A program made the translations under genes and the position numbers. The notes beneath the pieces are model-generated. The model did no database searches, had not been told where the DNA came from, and saw only the letters and a program-made list of their open reading frames with translations. DNA of 64,000 nucleotides. Origin: Anthonomus grandis grandis. Lineage: Eukaryota; Arthropoda; Insecta; Coleoptera; Curculionidae. Numbering within the stretch: position 1 is the stretch's first letter; each line of letters starts with the position of its first letter. Positions 25,745 through 37,499 of the stretch are shown here, one piece after another. The stretch is taken from contig NC_065558.1 in the NCBI RefSeq assembly GCF_022605725.1, positions 7,750,001 to 7,814,000 of the forward strand, given 5' to 3'.

Positions 25745-26100
25745 TATTATTTTATGTGGTAATTTTTTTTTTTTGAAACTTTTTTTGTATTTGCCCGATT
25801 TGAATGAAATTTGGTATTTGGGTTTGGTTTAGGGTATAATTATTAATTTTTTACAAATTTTTGAAATATTGAGTTTTAGGGTCACGTGACTACCAAAACT
25901 TTTTTCCTATGGGTCCGATTGGATTGAAATTTGGTATTTGGGGTTTATTTAAGAAATAATTATTGGTTTGTATCAAATTTTTAAAATATTGGGTTTGAGG
26001 GACACGTGACCATCAAAAGGTTTTTCCTATGGGTCCGATTTGATTGATATTTGGTATCTGGGGTTTATTTATGAAATAATTATTCTGTTGCCGGGGCAGC
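25745..26100 (+). repeat. 120 bp tandem repeat, three copies
   Basis: Three head-to-tail copies have a spacing of exactly 120 bp: the word (G/C)CCGATTTGA or GGGTCCGATT ends at 25800, 25920 and 26040. Each copy carries GAAATTTGGTATTTGGG (third copy GATATTTGGTATCTGGG) and, in the first two, a palindromic CACGTGAC (GTCACGTGAC, GACACGTGAC). Confidence 0.85.
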
Positions 26101-26360
26101 ACCTGTTAAACAATCTCTTATAAATGGTCCTTTTTTAATTAGTTTTCTCTGACCAAAAGCTTTTCTACTGGTCCCAACTGATCTATTTTCTCAAACCGTT
26201 CTTCTGTTATCTTTTCTAGAGGTTTATATCCATTATAAATCAGTTGAAATAGGTATCTATAATCAATGTCAGGCCTAATATTTATTAAAATTCTTCAGGA
26301 AGCTTTGAAGTTAGAGCCTCTTTGATTTCTTTAAATAATGTTCACAAAAAAACCTTTGTA
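26095..26360 (-). pseudogene. Unidentified broken coding relic
   Basis: On the minus strand three short frames line up as one broken protein: a segment ending KLPEEF (about 26340-26285), then a longer one containing RPDIDYRYLFQLIYNGYK and RFEKIDQLGPVEKLL (about 26283-26140), then KGPFIRDCLTGAAPA (about 26125-26090). They are separated by frameshifts and stops. The composition looks protein-coding and unlike the surrounding AT-rich repeats. I do not recognise the family; it could derive from a large transposon or another inserted element. Not expressed as an intact protein. Confidence 0.4.
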
Positions 26361-26379
26361 TATAGAGGGTCGTAAACCC

Positions 26380-26750
26380 CAAAAATCTATTTAGTTATTC
26401 ATTGTTAATATCTGGACAAATAATTATGAAAATCCCTTAGGACATACGGGAATTATAACGATTTAATAACAACCTTACACTTTCAAATTGGCGAAACTCT
26501 TAGCGCTCAAGACAGTCCATAATACATCATACTCGATACATCCATCACTATCTAATTCACATGTCATAATCGAAAATGGAACAACACTGAACCGTCGGCT
26601 AAATGTTGCGCCCTCTAAGTGTCGAGAAATAGTACTAAGCGGGAAAATATGGCGGCAAACTTAAATTTTGCTCTACATCCTTGTTAAAATATTAAATTGA
26701 ATTGCATAAAGGGGGAAAAATTACATAGTTGTTGTAAATGCATGGAAATG
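26380..26750. other. Spacer, nothing recognised
   Basis: Unique AT-rich sequence without a supportable exon or repeat. Confidence 0.4.
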
Positions 26751-26754
26751 ATTA

Positions 26755-29700
26755 ATACTAGTTCTTCCAGACAATTAAGGCCTACTCAGTGCCTAGGCGA
26801 AAAAAATTTTAATATTCCAGGCAGTTTATGTTAACTGCAACTGTCTAAAAAAGATATAAATTAGCCGAGAATACCTGGAATAGAAAAAAATTATTTCAGG
26901 CAATTGAGAACTATTTCCAATATTAATTATGTACCTGGAATGAAAAATATCTATTTCTTTCCAGGCAGTGCAATAAAAGAAAAATTACGTTACAATTCCA
27001 ACTGCTTGAAAAGGGGCACCGAGTTTGTCGTAAATGCCTGGCAAATTTTTTCAAAGAATTAAGGATTTTTGAGGCTATTTTCCAGGCAAAAATATGATTA
27101 TGAGTGCCTGAAATAAAATTTAAAAAAATTTTCCAGGCATGTAATTGGTAAATGTTAACTTTAAATTTATACGAAATTAATTTCGTCACAATTGCCTGTA
27201 AGGCATCAAAATTACCTTAAAATGTCTGGAAATTTTAAGAGATTTTTCCAGGCAATTTAGGAATTTATTTCCAAGTCACACTAAGCGTCTGGAATAAAAA
27301 AGATTAATTTTTCCAGGCAGTCCTTTACAAGGAAAATTTCAATTTAATTCAAACTACCTGACACGGGTAAAAATGAGTTGTGAATGCCTGGAATATTTTA
27401 AATATTTCTTCCAGATAGTTAAGGTTTTTTGAGGGTTATTTTTCAGGTAACAATATAATTATGAGTGCCTGAAATAAAACAAAAATCGACTTTTCCAGGC
27501 ATTTCATTGATAAATGTTGACGTTAAATTTTTACGAAATTAATTTCTTCACAATTACCTGTAAGGCATCAAAATTACTTTAAAATGTCTGGAAATGTTAA
27601 GATATTGTTCCAGGCAATTTAGGAATTCATTTCCAAGTCACACTAAGCGCCTGGAATAAAAAAGATTAATTTTTCCAGGCAGTCCTTTACAAGGAAAATT
27701 TCAATTTAATTCAAACTACCTGACACGGGTAAAAATGAGTTGTGAATGCCTGGAATATTTTAAATATTTCTTCCAGATAGTTAAGGTTTTTTGAGGCTAT
27801 TTTCCAGGCAAGAATATAATTATGCGTGCCTGAAATAAAATAAAAATAATCTATTCCAGGCATTTAATTGGTAAATGCTGATGTTAAATTTCTATGAAAT
27901 TAATTTTTTCACAATTACCTGAAGAGCATCAAAATTACTTTAAAATGTCTGGAAATTTTAAGATATTGTTCCTTGCAATTAGGGGATTGATTTCCAAGTC
28001 ACACTGAGTGCCTGGAATATAAAATACTAATATCTCCAGGCAGTCCTTTATCAGGAAAATTTCATTTTAATTGCAACTACCTGAAACGGGTAAAAATTAG
28101 TTGTGCATGCCTGAAATATTTTAAAGATTTTGCCAGATGATTCAGGATTTTCCAGGCTATTTTCCAGGCAACAATATGATCACGAGTGCCTGAAATAAAA
28201 TTAAAATAAACTTTTCCAGGCATTTAATTTGTAAATGCTGACGTTAAATTTCTATGAAATTAATTTCTTCACAATTACCTGAAGAGCATCAAAATTACTT
28301 TAAAATGTCTGGATTTTTGCCTGATGATTGAGAATTTTCTAGGATATTTTCCAGGCAACAATATGATTATAAGTGCCTGAAATAAAATAAAAATAAACTT
28401 TTCCAGGCATTTAATTGATAAATGTTGACGTTAAATTTTTACGAAATTAATTTCTTCACAATTACCTGAAAGGCATCAAAATTACCTTAAAATGTCTGGA
28501 AATGTTAAGAGATTTTTCCAGGCAATTAAGGAATTTATTTCCAAGTCACACTGAGTGTCTGGAATAAAAAATACTAATATTTCCAGCCAGTCATTTACCA
28601 GGAAAATGTCATTTTAATTGCAACTACCTGAAACAGGTAAAATGAGTTGTGAATGCCTGGAATATTTTAAATATTTCTTCCAGATAGTTAAGGTTTTTTG
28701 AGGTTATTTTCCAGGCAACAATATAATTATGAGTGCCTAAAATAAAATTAAAATAATCTATTCTGGGCATTTAATTTGTAAATGCTGACGTTAAATTTCT
28801 ATAAAATTATTTTTTTCACAATTACCTGTAAGGTATCAAAATTACTTTAAAATGTCTGGAAATTTTAAGATATTGTTCCAGGCAATTTAGAAATTTATTT
28901 CCAAGGCACACTGAGTGCCTGGAATAAAAAATACTAATATTCCCAGGCAGTCCTTTACCAGGAAAATTTCATTTTAATTCAAATTACCTGAAACAGTTAA
29001 AAAATTAGTTGTGCATGCCTGGAATATTTTAAAGATTTTGCCAGATGATTGAGGATTTTCCAGGATATTTTTCAAACAAAAATATGATTATGAGTACCTG
29101 AAATAAAATAAAAATTAACTTTTCCAGGCACTTAATTGATAAATGTTGACGTTCAATTTTTACGAAATTAATTTCTTCACAATTACCTGTAAGGCATCAA
29201 AATTACTTTAAAATATCTGGAAATTTTAAGAGATTTTTGCAAGATGATTGAGAATTTTCTAGGATATTTTCCAGGCAACAATATGATTATAAGTGCCTGA
29301 AATAAAACAAAAATCGACTTTTCCAGGCATTTAATTGGTAAATGCTAACGTTAAATTTCTATGAAATGAATTTCTTCACAATTACCTGAAAGGCATCAAC
29401 ATTACCTTAAAATGTCTGGAAATTTTTGATATTGTTCCAGGCAATTTAGGAATTTATTTCCAAGGCACACTGAGGCCTGGAATAAAAAAATACTAATATT
29501 TCCAGGCAGTCCTTTATCAGGAAAATTTTATTTTAATTGCAACTACCTGAAACGGGTAAAAATTAGTTGTGCATGCCTGGAATATTTTAAAGATTTTGCC
29601 AGATGATTGAGGATTTTCCAGGCTATTTTTCAGACAACAATATGATTATGAGTGCCTGAAATAAAACAAAAATCGACTTTTCCAGGCATTTAATTAATAA

Positions 29701-30050
29701 ATGTTGACGTTAAATTTTTACGAAATTAATTTCTTCACAATTACCTGTAAGGCATCAAAATTACTTTAAAATGTCTGGAAATGTTAAGATATTGTTCCAA
29801 ACAATTTAGGAATTCATTTCCAAGTCACACTAAGCGCCTGGAATAAAAAAGATTAATTTTTCCAGGCAGTCCTTTACAAGGAAAATTTCAATTTAATTCA
29901 AACTACCTGACACGGGTAAAAATGAGTTGTGAATGCCTGGAATATTTTAAAGATTTTTTTCAAATAATTCAGGATTTTTCAGGCTAAACTATAATCACAA
30001 GTGCCTAAAAGAAAACAAATATCAAAATATTCAAGGCAGTTAAATTAATT
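26755..30050. repeat. Hairpin-rich array, about 360 bp unit
   Basis: The unit is marked by the phrase TGTTGACGTTAAATTT (or ATGCTGACGTTAAATTT) near 27513, 27877, 28233, 28423, 28783, 29143, 29343 and 29703: spacing about 360 bp, with two shortened units of about 190-200 bp. Within each unit are about four pairs of opposed words, such as GCGCCTGGAATAA with TTTTTCCAGGCAG, and GTGCCTGAAATAA with CTTTTCCAGGCAT, each able to form a stem of 8-11 bp with an AT-rich loop of about 15-18 nt. No coding potential. Confidence 0.9.
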
Positions 30051-30169
30051 TTTTCTTCATACCGTAAAAGAAAAATTACACCTTATTTACAATTATCATC
30101 TGTATGGTATACAAGTTACTTTAGAATGTCTGGAATTGGAAAAATATGTCTTTCAAAAAATTAATAGTC

Positions 30170-30604
30170 AAATAGAGGTTAAATAATAAGGATTTCCATT
30201 TGAAGAAATGAGGTCGACCTTCAAATGACCTTGAAAATGAGGTTCGACGTCAAATCCAAGGTCACCGTTGGGTTCCTCGTTAAGACTTACCTAGGGTATG
30301 ACCTTTATTTGTTTTCTTTTACCACTGAACTCTCGAGATTTTTAAGAAGTCATTATTTGTCCTCTCGGGATTACTTTACCCGGACGTAAAATTTTCCGCT
30401 CTTTCAGAATCAAAAATAGGGGTTCCCATTTAAAAAAATCGCTTTGACCTTCAAATAACCTTGAAGGTCAAGCTCAAGGGCAAGTTTAAGGTCACCATCA
30501 GATGCACCGATTGATTCCCCAAAACTTTTGTATTTAAAGATTTTTTCTAGCGTCCATATTTCCCAAGATTTTTGGGTGTGTCCATACTTTTGGGACACCC
30601 TGTA
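30170..30604. repeat. Mariner-like repeat end with TGACCTT words
   Basis: Two related half-copies about 230 bases apart share (A/G)GG(A/G)TTCCCATTT-type and TGACCTTCAAAT phrases. The right end reads TTTTGGGACACCCTGTATG (30587-30604), the terminal word of CAGGGTGT elements. Nuclear-receptor-like words occur: TGACCTTGA at 30226-30234 and CCAAGGTCA at 30256-30264, plus TTGACCTTCA and GAAGGTCAAG near 30447-30470. Confidence 0.6.
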
Positions 30605-33005
30605 TGAAAAACTTCATTTACAGATTTGAAGTTTGTATTGCTATTTCCTTGCTACCAGTGACTAACTACGAACTAAAGCAATAAGTAAGTATGTATGCCA
30701 AAAATTTACACTGATTTCTATCTGCAGTTATCAGCGGCATACTGACCAATAGATAAAAATAAAATAAATTAAAACCGCTTTTACCCGCTAAAACATTATT
30801 TTGACCCTCATCAGTGGACACCCCCGTATATATAACAATGAAAGAAAAAAAAGACAACGAATCTAATCATCTCGTTCTCACTAATTTATTTTTTTTTTAA
30901 ATCGCTTCCCGTCTCATTCGTACTCACTCCTTCTCCCTTTCGATCCCTCTTTGAGTCACGTGACCCACCCTCGGGCTCCCCTCCTAAAGAACCGCCCGAA
31001 TATCGTACTGTCCTTTTCTGGTGCGACCGGTGCGACAGAGAGGGAACACCACCCTTCCGAATAGGGTGCGAACGCACCCCTCTAGATAGAATTGGAAAGG
31101 GGGATATATATATACAAAGGACTGGAGATTAGGACCGTTGCGGGACTCCCTTAATAATAATAATATTGCGTGTGCTGCTAAAGCAAGGGGTGCGAGGGAG
31201 AGGGTGGTTGGATTTTAAATTTTTGAAAAGTTAGGGTGGGGTAGTGATTTATATATGTGTGGAAAAAATGGCGGCAGAAGTTCTAATTAAAGGTTGGTCC
31301 AGAGATGCAAGTTCTAAATCAAGAAGACTTATTCTGTTTTACCGTTAAGGTATAGATCTATCGGTCTCTCTCTTGCTTATTAGAGATCTTATTGAAAGAA
31401 GTACAATTGGTGAAAATGTGATGGGTTTTATACTTTGTTGTGAATATTAGTAGGCAAATAATACTTAGGATTAATATTTTGGACATTTTACTTTCTACGA
31501 CCGACTGACAAGTGACACTTGATAGATGAAGTTTTTTATTTGTCTCTTTCAAACATGATGCATCTTTGAAAAGGTTATTTCATTTAGTGGAGAAAACTAA
31601 GTACTTACCTCACTTAAAGAAGCCCCTTTAAACATATCATTAGAATACCATTATGACTGGTAAAGCAATAAAAACTCACCGTATTGCAATCTTAACAAAA
31701 AAAAAGCCACCACAACGCTACAAGCGCTGAATATGCAAGTTTTATGAGAAATTACGACACAAGGCAACAATTTTTTTCACCGAAAATAACAATTTCATTA
31801 TGCATCGTTTATTGGGCATGGTCAAAGTTGTCACATGCTGAAAAGAAAATAAACTTAGGTTAGAATTTTTTTTTCACATGTGTTACACGGAAGTTTTTAG
31901 GTTAGGTGTATATCTAAAAAAAACTAAAGACTCATTAGCTTAGTTTACACCGGAAATACTGTATTGGTCCCAGTCCTATTTTTACTACTTAATTCCTCCC
32001 TGTTTCTCCCTCAAAAAAAATCCCTTATTTTCTTCCATGGGGAAGAAGGACCTTTCCGCATATATAGGTGATAATGGTGCCGGATATATTACGTCGATAG
32101 TAATGGCCCTTTAGGGCCAGATGTTCCCGACAAAAAAACGTATATCGAGTCGATATCGATAGGAGGGTGCATATTTTTTACCTGTGACCCCTGTTTTCGA
32201 GGGGTGCAATTTTCTAAGAGTCATATTCCAGTGTGTAAGATTAAAAATAGAGTTTTAATACCCACTCTGAGTCGAGCCGCAGATAAACGAGACTAAGAAT
32301 AATTTACGTTCACGTAGGTAATTACTGTGTCTATTAGTAGAACCGATTTATCCACTTAGTGTCTCTTAAATGTGTCTTATAGTGTATAGGTAAGAGATTT
32401 TTTGGTAAGTCTATGGTAGGAAGTGAAACGCCCTCTTTCCTGTTTCTCTTTTTTTTTGTTTACATTTGTACTTCACACTTTTCACTGAGGAATTATTATA
32501 TACTATTTGACCCAGCAGAATTATTTATTAATTGAATTATGAATTTTGAATCTTTATATACAGGTCATTTATTTACGTGTTTAGCAGAATACCCTACTGT
32601 CAGAGACACTGTCAACAAATTGACCAATTCAGGTCAAAAGAAGTAAATATTTAGTCATTTATTGGTTTAACAAGAAGCACGTCGTCGTATATAGGATTTA
32701 AATAATATATTTTTTTACACGATAATAATTGGTTATAAATTTAAAAACTTTGTAATTTTTTAACGTAGTTATATTGACTCGTTTTTTGGCGAGAAGCTAT
32801 TTAATATTTATTGAGCATAACACAATTTTATTGAATTCACCTTTGAACTGCCAGGTAGTTTCTGTTTTCAATTCTCAAATTCCGTTTTTAACCACTTGGC
32901 TTATTTCACTTCTTCTAGGTATTTGAAGAAGACACTCAGAAGGTTTTTTTTTAATATCTGCTATAATTCAGTTAAAGCCTCTTTTCAACAGTAGGTATGA
33001 AAAAT
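30605..33005. other. Spacer with a C-rich island, no gene seen
   Basis: About 2.4 kb without a supportable exon. A GC-richer stretch lies at 30900-31090 and includes a GTCACGTGAC palindrome near 30956. A short ATG-initiated frame (MAAEVLIKGW...) at 31268 stops after 26 codons. A DRE-like TATCGATA lies at 32154-32161 inside a CGAT-rich cluster. These are possible regulatory pieces only. Confidence 0.4.
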
Positions 33006-33009
33006 GTCT

Positions 33010-34400
33010 TTTAAATTTTTTTTTAATTGCCTGGAAAAAAAGCATTTTTTACCTCTACATGGTGGTTGAAGGAGACATTTAAAAGTTCTCTTTTTATAAA
33101 GAATATAAAAAATAATTTTCAATGCCTGGAAATCACTGAAAAATAATATTTAATATTTGATATATAGATAAATTGGCGTCATTAAATGTCTGGAATAAAT
33201 TGAAAAATTACTTCTAATGCATTAAAAAAAATAATAGTCTGGAAATAACTAAAAAATAATTACAAATATTTGATATGCAGATAAAGAGCAGTCATTAAAT
33301 GCCTGGAATAAATTGAAAAATTACTTCAAACGGCTGGAATCTATTAAAAAATATTTCAAATCCTTAAAATACAACGAAAGCTACGTCATCAAATCTCTAG
33401 AATAAATTGGAAAATTTTTTAAAATGCCTGGAATAAAATATAAAACTACTTTAGGTACCTAAAGAATATAAAAAATCATTTTAAATGTATGGAAAACTTT
33501 TAAAAAAATCTTTGCCTATTAGAAAATATTTAAAATCCTTGAAATACAGAGTAAGTGACATCATCAAATACCTGGAATAAAAGGAAAAATTACTTGAAAT
33601 GCCTGGAATAAAAAAAATGACTTGAGTTACCTAAAGGATAAAAAAAATTAATTTTCAATGCCTGAGGAACAATTAAAAAAAATTGCCAGGAAATCGTTCA
33701 AAACAATTTCAAATCCTTGAAATACAGAGTAAGTGACGTCATCAAATGCCTGGAATAAAAGGAAAAATTACTTAAAACGCTTGGAATAAAATAAAAAATT
33801 TCTTGAGGTACCTAAAGGATAAAAGAAAATAATTTTCAATGCCTGAAGAATATTAAAAAGATCATTGCCTGAAAATCGTTGAAAACAATTTTAAATCCTT
33901 GAAATACAGAGTAAGTGACATCATAAAATGCCTGGAATAAATGGAAAAATTACTTCAAATACCTGGAATAAAATAAAAAATTACATGAGGTACCTAAAGG
34001 ATAAAAGAAAATAATTTTCAATGCATGAAGAATATTAAAAATAAAATTGCCTAGAAATCTTTGAAATATAAAGTAAGTGACGTCATCAAATGCCTGGAAT
34101 AAAAGGAAAAATTACTTAAAATGCCTGGAATAAAATTAAAAAAAATGACTTGAGTTACCTAAAGGATAAAAAGAATTAATTTTCAATGCCTAAGGAACAA
34201 TTTAAAAAAATTGCCTGGAAATCGTTCAAAACAATTTCAAATCTTTGAAATACAGAGTAAGTGACGTCATCAAATGCCTGGAATAAAAGCAAAAATTACT
34301 TAAAACGCTTGGAATAAAATAAAAAATTACTTGAGGTGCCTGAAGGATAAAAGAAAATAATTTTCAATGCCTGAAGAACATTAAAAAAAATTGCCAAAAA
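33010..34400 (+). repeat. 180 bp array with TGCCTGGAATAAA and TGACGTCA
   Basis: Units of about 180 bp are marked by AGTAAGTGACGTCATCAAA or variants near 33551, 33732, 33911, 34077 and 34260, each followed by TGCCTGGAATAAA. The left part (33010-33540) is more degenerate. Three units have the perfect CRE palindrome TGACGTCA; others have TGACATCA. The CCTGGAA words are mostly in one orientation here, unlike the hairpin arrays. Confidence 0.88.
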
Positions 34401-35279
34401 TTGCCCATATTCTCAATCAACGGTTACAATGTGTATTTTATTAATTTGGTCCTCGTTGAGTGAATTCTAAAGTCACTTATTGGTCAAAAAAAGCCTCTTT
34501 TCTGATCTCAGCACCTCACTAATTGTCTAAACTAATTTAAAAATTAATAAAAAGCGAACCCTCCCATTTCAACATGGCCTGCACGTGGAACAAAGGAGGC
34601 ATTATAAGTTCCTCCATCATGCCATACCATCGTCGTGAATATATTTCTAGAAAAACGTCACTCAGATATTTATGATTCTCGAGTGGATATAAAGGAAGAT
34701 GGATTAACAACTGCATTTTTGGGTTTTTGGGTATAGCCAAGGTCAGTTTTGGTTCGGTTGTGCGTCGGTACGGCTCGAATGTTCGACCGTTTCTCTTGTT
34801 AGTGATTTTTTTTTTTTTTTTTTGACTAGTGTTGCTTTATTTGAGTTTAAAGTGTGTGGAAATTTGAGGTGTGCATTTTCCAGATCAACACAAAAAAATC
34901 GACTTGCCATATTTGGCTCTTACTGTTCATATAAGATACATGCGCATGAATATCACAATATGACTATCAGAGGCTTTCAAATAATGTTTGCTATCAAAAC
35001 TTTTTATTTATTTATTATTGCAGCTTATTCAATAGCCAATTACAGATACCGAAATTACCTATAACTAATAAATTCACAATAATCAGAAGCACTAAGTAAA
35101 CAATACAAAATCCTACATAGCTCTTATTAAAATTATCTAAATACACAGGAACAAAAACGCTATAAACTATTAAAATCCTGCATCTGAGAAGCATACAACC
35201 TATATTATTTATAATTCTAGTAAACCTTTCTAAGCTTATCAAATCTATATGTCTAGCATAAATATTAAAAGAATGGAAC
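34401..35279. other. Spacer with poly-T tract, no gene seen
   Basis: An 18-base T run lies at about 34807-34824, and a TTTATTTATTTATTATT tract near 35004 resembles the tail region of LINE elements in minus orientation. Short open frames on both strands (34537-34740 minus, 34822-35064 plus, 35015-35281 minus) lack domains and are not called. Confidence 0.4.
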
Positions 35280-35280
35280 A

Positions 35281-36282
35281 TACAGGGTCCTGTAACAGTG
35301 CGTTGGTCTTACAAAAGCCTAAAAAAATTAGGTTAAAATTTTCTAACCTCTTAAAAAATTTTTGGGACCTGATAGTGCATATCTGAAAATAATTTGAAAT
35401 ATACAGGGTGCTTTAAAGAAGTAGGGCGATATAAGCAGCATTCTTTTTATTTTATTTTTAAGACCTACTTAGGCTACCTAGTATATGCGCTAAATATGGC
35501 TGCTTTATCATGCGCAGTTTGACTGCAATAATTTAAAAAAAAAAAAATTAATTTCATCTTGATACTAGAAATGTTAATTCAATGTCAATATTGGACTTAA
35601 TTGGGATTCTAGAAGAATAGAGAATTACTTTGACTTAAATTGTTTCCTTCTGTCATATACAGGGTGTTCGTAGTTAGCAATCATATTTTACGAATTTCAA
35701 AGCTCCATTTTTCGCTTTTTTTTTAATGGAACACCCTGTATATTTTTTATCCATTTAATGAAGATTTAATACATGAACATTTTTTATTATGTAAAAATAT
35801 TAGCTATCTAACATATTATCTATCCTGAAAACTTCTTGCTACTTGATGTACCATTTGTGGAGTTACTTGAGCAAACGCATCCCGAATTCTCCGCTCCATA
35901 TCTACTGCCGTTGTAGGTGGATTTCTACTATAAACAATTTCTTTTACAAAACCCCATAAAAAAAAATCTAATTTTATTAGGTCAGGTGATCTGGCTGGCC
36001 AATTAATAGGTCCATTCCTTCCAATCCATTTTTCTTCAAAGGTTACATTTAAATATTCAGTGACATTTCGAGAAAAATGTGGAGGAGCTCCGTCCTGTTG
36101 AAACCACATTCGGTTTCTAGTAATTAATGGAACATTTGCAAGTAATCTAGGCCGTTCATTTTGTAAAAATTGAAGGTACATTTCTCCATCAGGTCCCAAC
36201 ATTTTTTTAAAGAGGTTAGACATTTTTAACCCTATTTTTTTAGGCTTTATGGAAGACCGACGCACTGTTGCAGGACCCTGTA
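35281..36282. mobile_element. Foldback-like mariner relic with about 95 bp inverted ends
   Basis: The left end (35281-35377) and the reverse complement of the right end (36282 down to about 36187) match over about 95 bases at roughly 85% by eye. Both begin TACAGGGTCCTG and share CAGTGCGT and TCTAACCTCTT. Both ends are flanked by TA, as expected for an IS630-Tc1-mariner target duplication with termini starting CAGGG. The inverted arm extends into transposase coding sequence, so this is a rearranged copy, not a normal element. Nested inside are a TACAGGGTGC word at 35403 and a terminal-pair fragment at 35656-35741. Confidence 0.75.
35656..35741. repeat. 86 bp miniature with CAGGGTGTTC inverted ends
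   Basis: TATACAGGGTGTTCG on the left and GGAACACCCTGTATA on the right form matching inverted ends bordered by TA. It lies just downstream of the transposase fragment (minus orientation) and is probably the true 3' terminus region of that element. Confidence 0.6.
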
Positions 36283-36292
36283 TAAGGTACAT
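35816..36292 (-). pseudogene. IS630-Tc1-mariner transposase, C-terminal half
   Basis: A 158-codon frame holds the second half of a DDE transposase: GPDGEMYLQFLQNE leads to the second catalytic Asp motif WFQQDGAPPHFSRN, then WIGRNGP and WPARSPDLIKLDFFLWG with the third catalytic Asp. The first catalytic Asp and the N-terminal helix-turn-helix domains are missing. The frame begins inside the inverted end of the surrounding relic, so its ATG is fortuitous. Typical full-length proteins of this insect group are 330-350 residues. Not functional. Confidence 0.88.
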
Positions 36293-37495
36293 TTAATTGG
36301 ACTATACGCTGTAGGCCATTTTGAAGATGATGAAACGTATTAATCTTAAAAACAAATAGAAACGTTTAAAATTCATGGATAAATCAATCATGTTTTAATT
36401 AATTTTATCAGTAGTTTACAGATTCCAGTGACATAATAATAAAACAATAATTGTTGATAAGTATATATTTTAAAAAAGTCTAATTTATCATGATTTTCAT
36501 TTTTTTCCAAGTTATCTTGAAAACCTAAAATTTTCTATGGTATCTCTGCATAACTTTATGTTCATGTGACTGTTTTTCTATCTGCTATGGTTATATCCCA
36601 ATCATCAAAATGGGCCACGCTGTATGTTAGACCAAATCTTTTAACAATACAAAATACTAATACTAAAAAAATAGTAGCACGTACATAAGTAACAACATAC
36701 ATAAGTAAAGAAAATGTTTTATACTAAAATTGAGAAAAAAATATGATCAAATGTTTATAAAATCTAAATAAATAGTAATTCTATTAAGTAAAGTCTATTA
36801 ATTTCTTGACTTTTATGAAATTTTTTTAAAAAATTCACGAAGAGCTTATGTGGTCCATATTTTGGGAAACCTGTATTATTTTTTTTTCAATATAGCCACT
36901 GGGTGTTTTTGGGAATGCCCTATAATTTTAAATATATTTAAAAATTTGTCAACACGTTTGTTTGCACCAGAAGTAGATGCTTATTTTAAAAGCCCCACTC
37001 CAACTATTCTAAGCTGTCAAAAATTTTAACAGTTGACATCAGACGATAGAGAAACAAACATTTTCGTTCTTGCTTTTAAAAGGAAACTTTTATGCTGTTT
37101 AAGTTCTGTCCACGAATATTTCAGGAGAATAGACAAAAAATATCTGCGTTTAAAGAGCATGGAGTGTGACTATACAGTGCATTTTTTTTTTCTCGGGTCA
37201 TATGTTTTTACGTGTAATATTTTCCACCCCATGTTAGAACCTGTTCTATTTAATCGATAGGATTGAAACTTGTAACAAGTGAAGTCTAAGTTAACCATTA
37301 TTTTGTGCAAAAAAAATTGCGAGAAACCTATTCAAAATACGTTTTTCTGATGAAAAAGTTTGCTTTTTCTGCACCTCGTAACCTTCATTACCTTTACACT
37401 TCAAAGCAGGTAGACAAATAACTGACAGTGACACAAAATAATTTCCTCAAAATCTCAAAAATATATTTTCAAAAATCAACAATAAACAAATAAAA
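36293..37495. other. Spacer, no gene seen
   Basis: AT-rich unique sequence. A 75-codon plus-strand frame at 37033-37260 has no domain and is not supported. Confidence 0.4.
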
Positions 37496-37499
37496 CCTT

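Noticed and set aside
31268..31348. ATGGCGGCAGAAG start with a short frame
   Set aside because: Stops after 26 codons, with only a weak donor (GTTGGT) and no recognisable protein.
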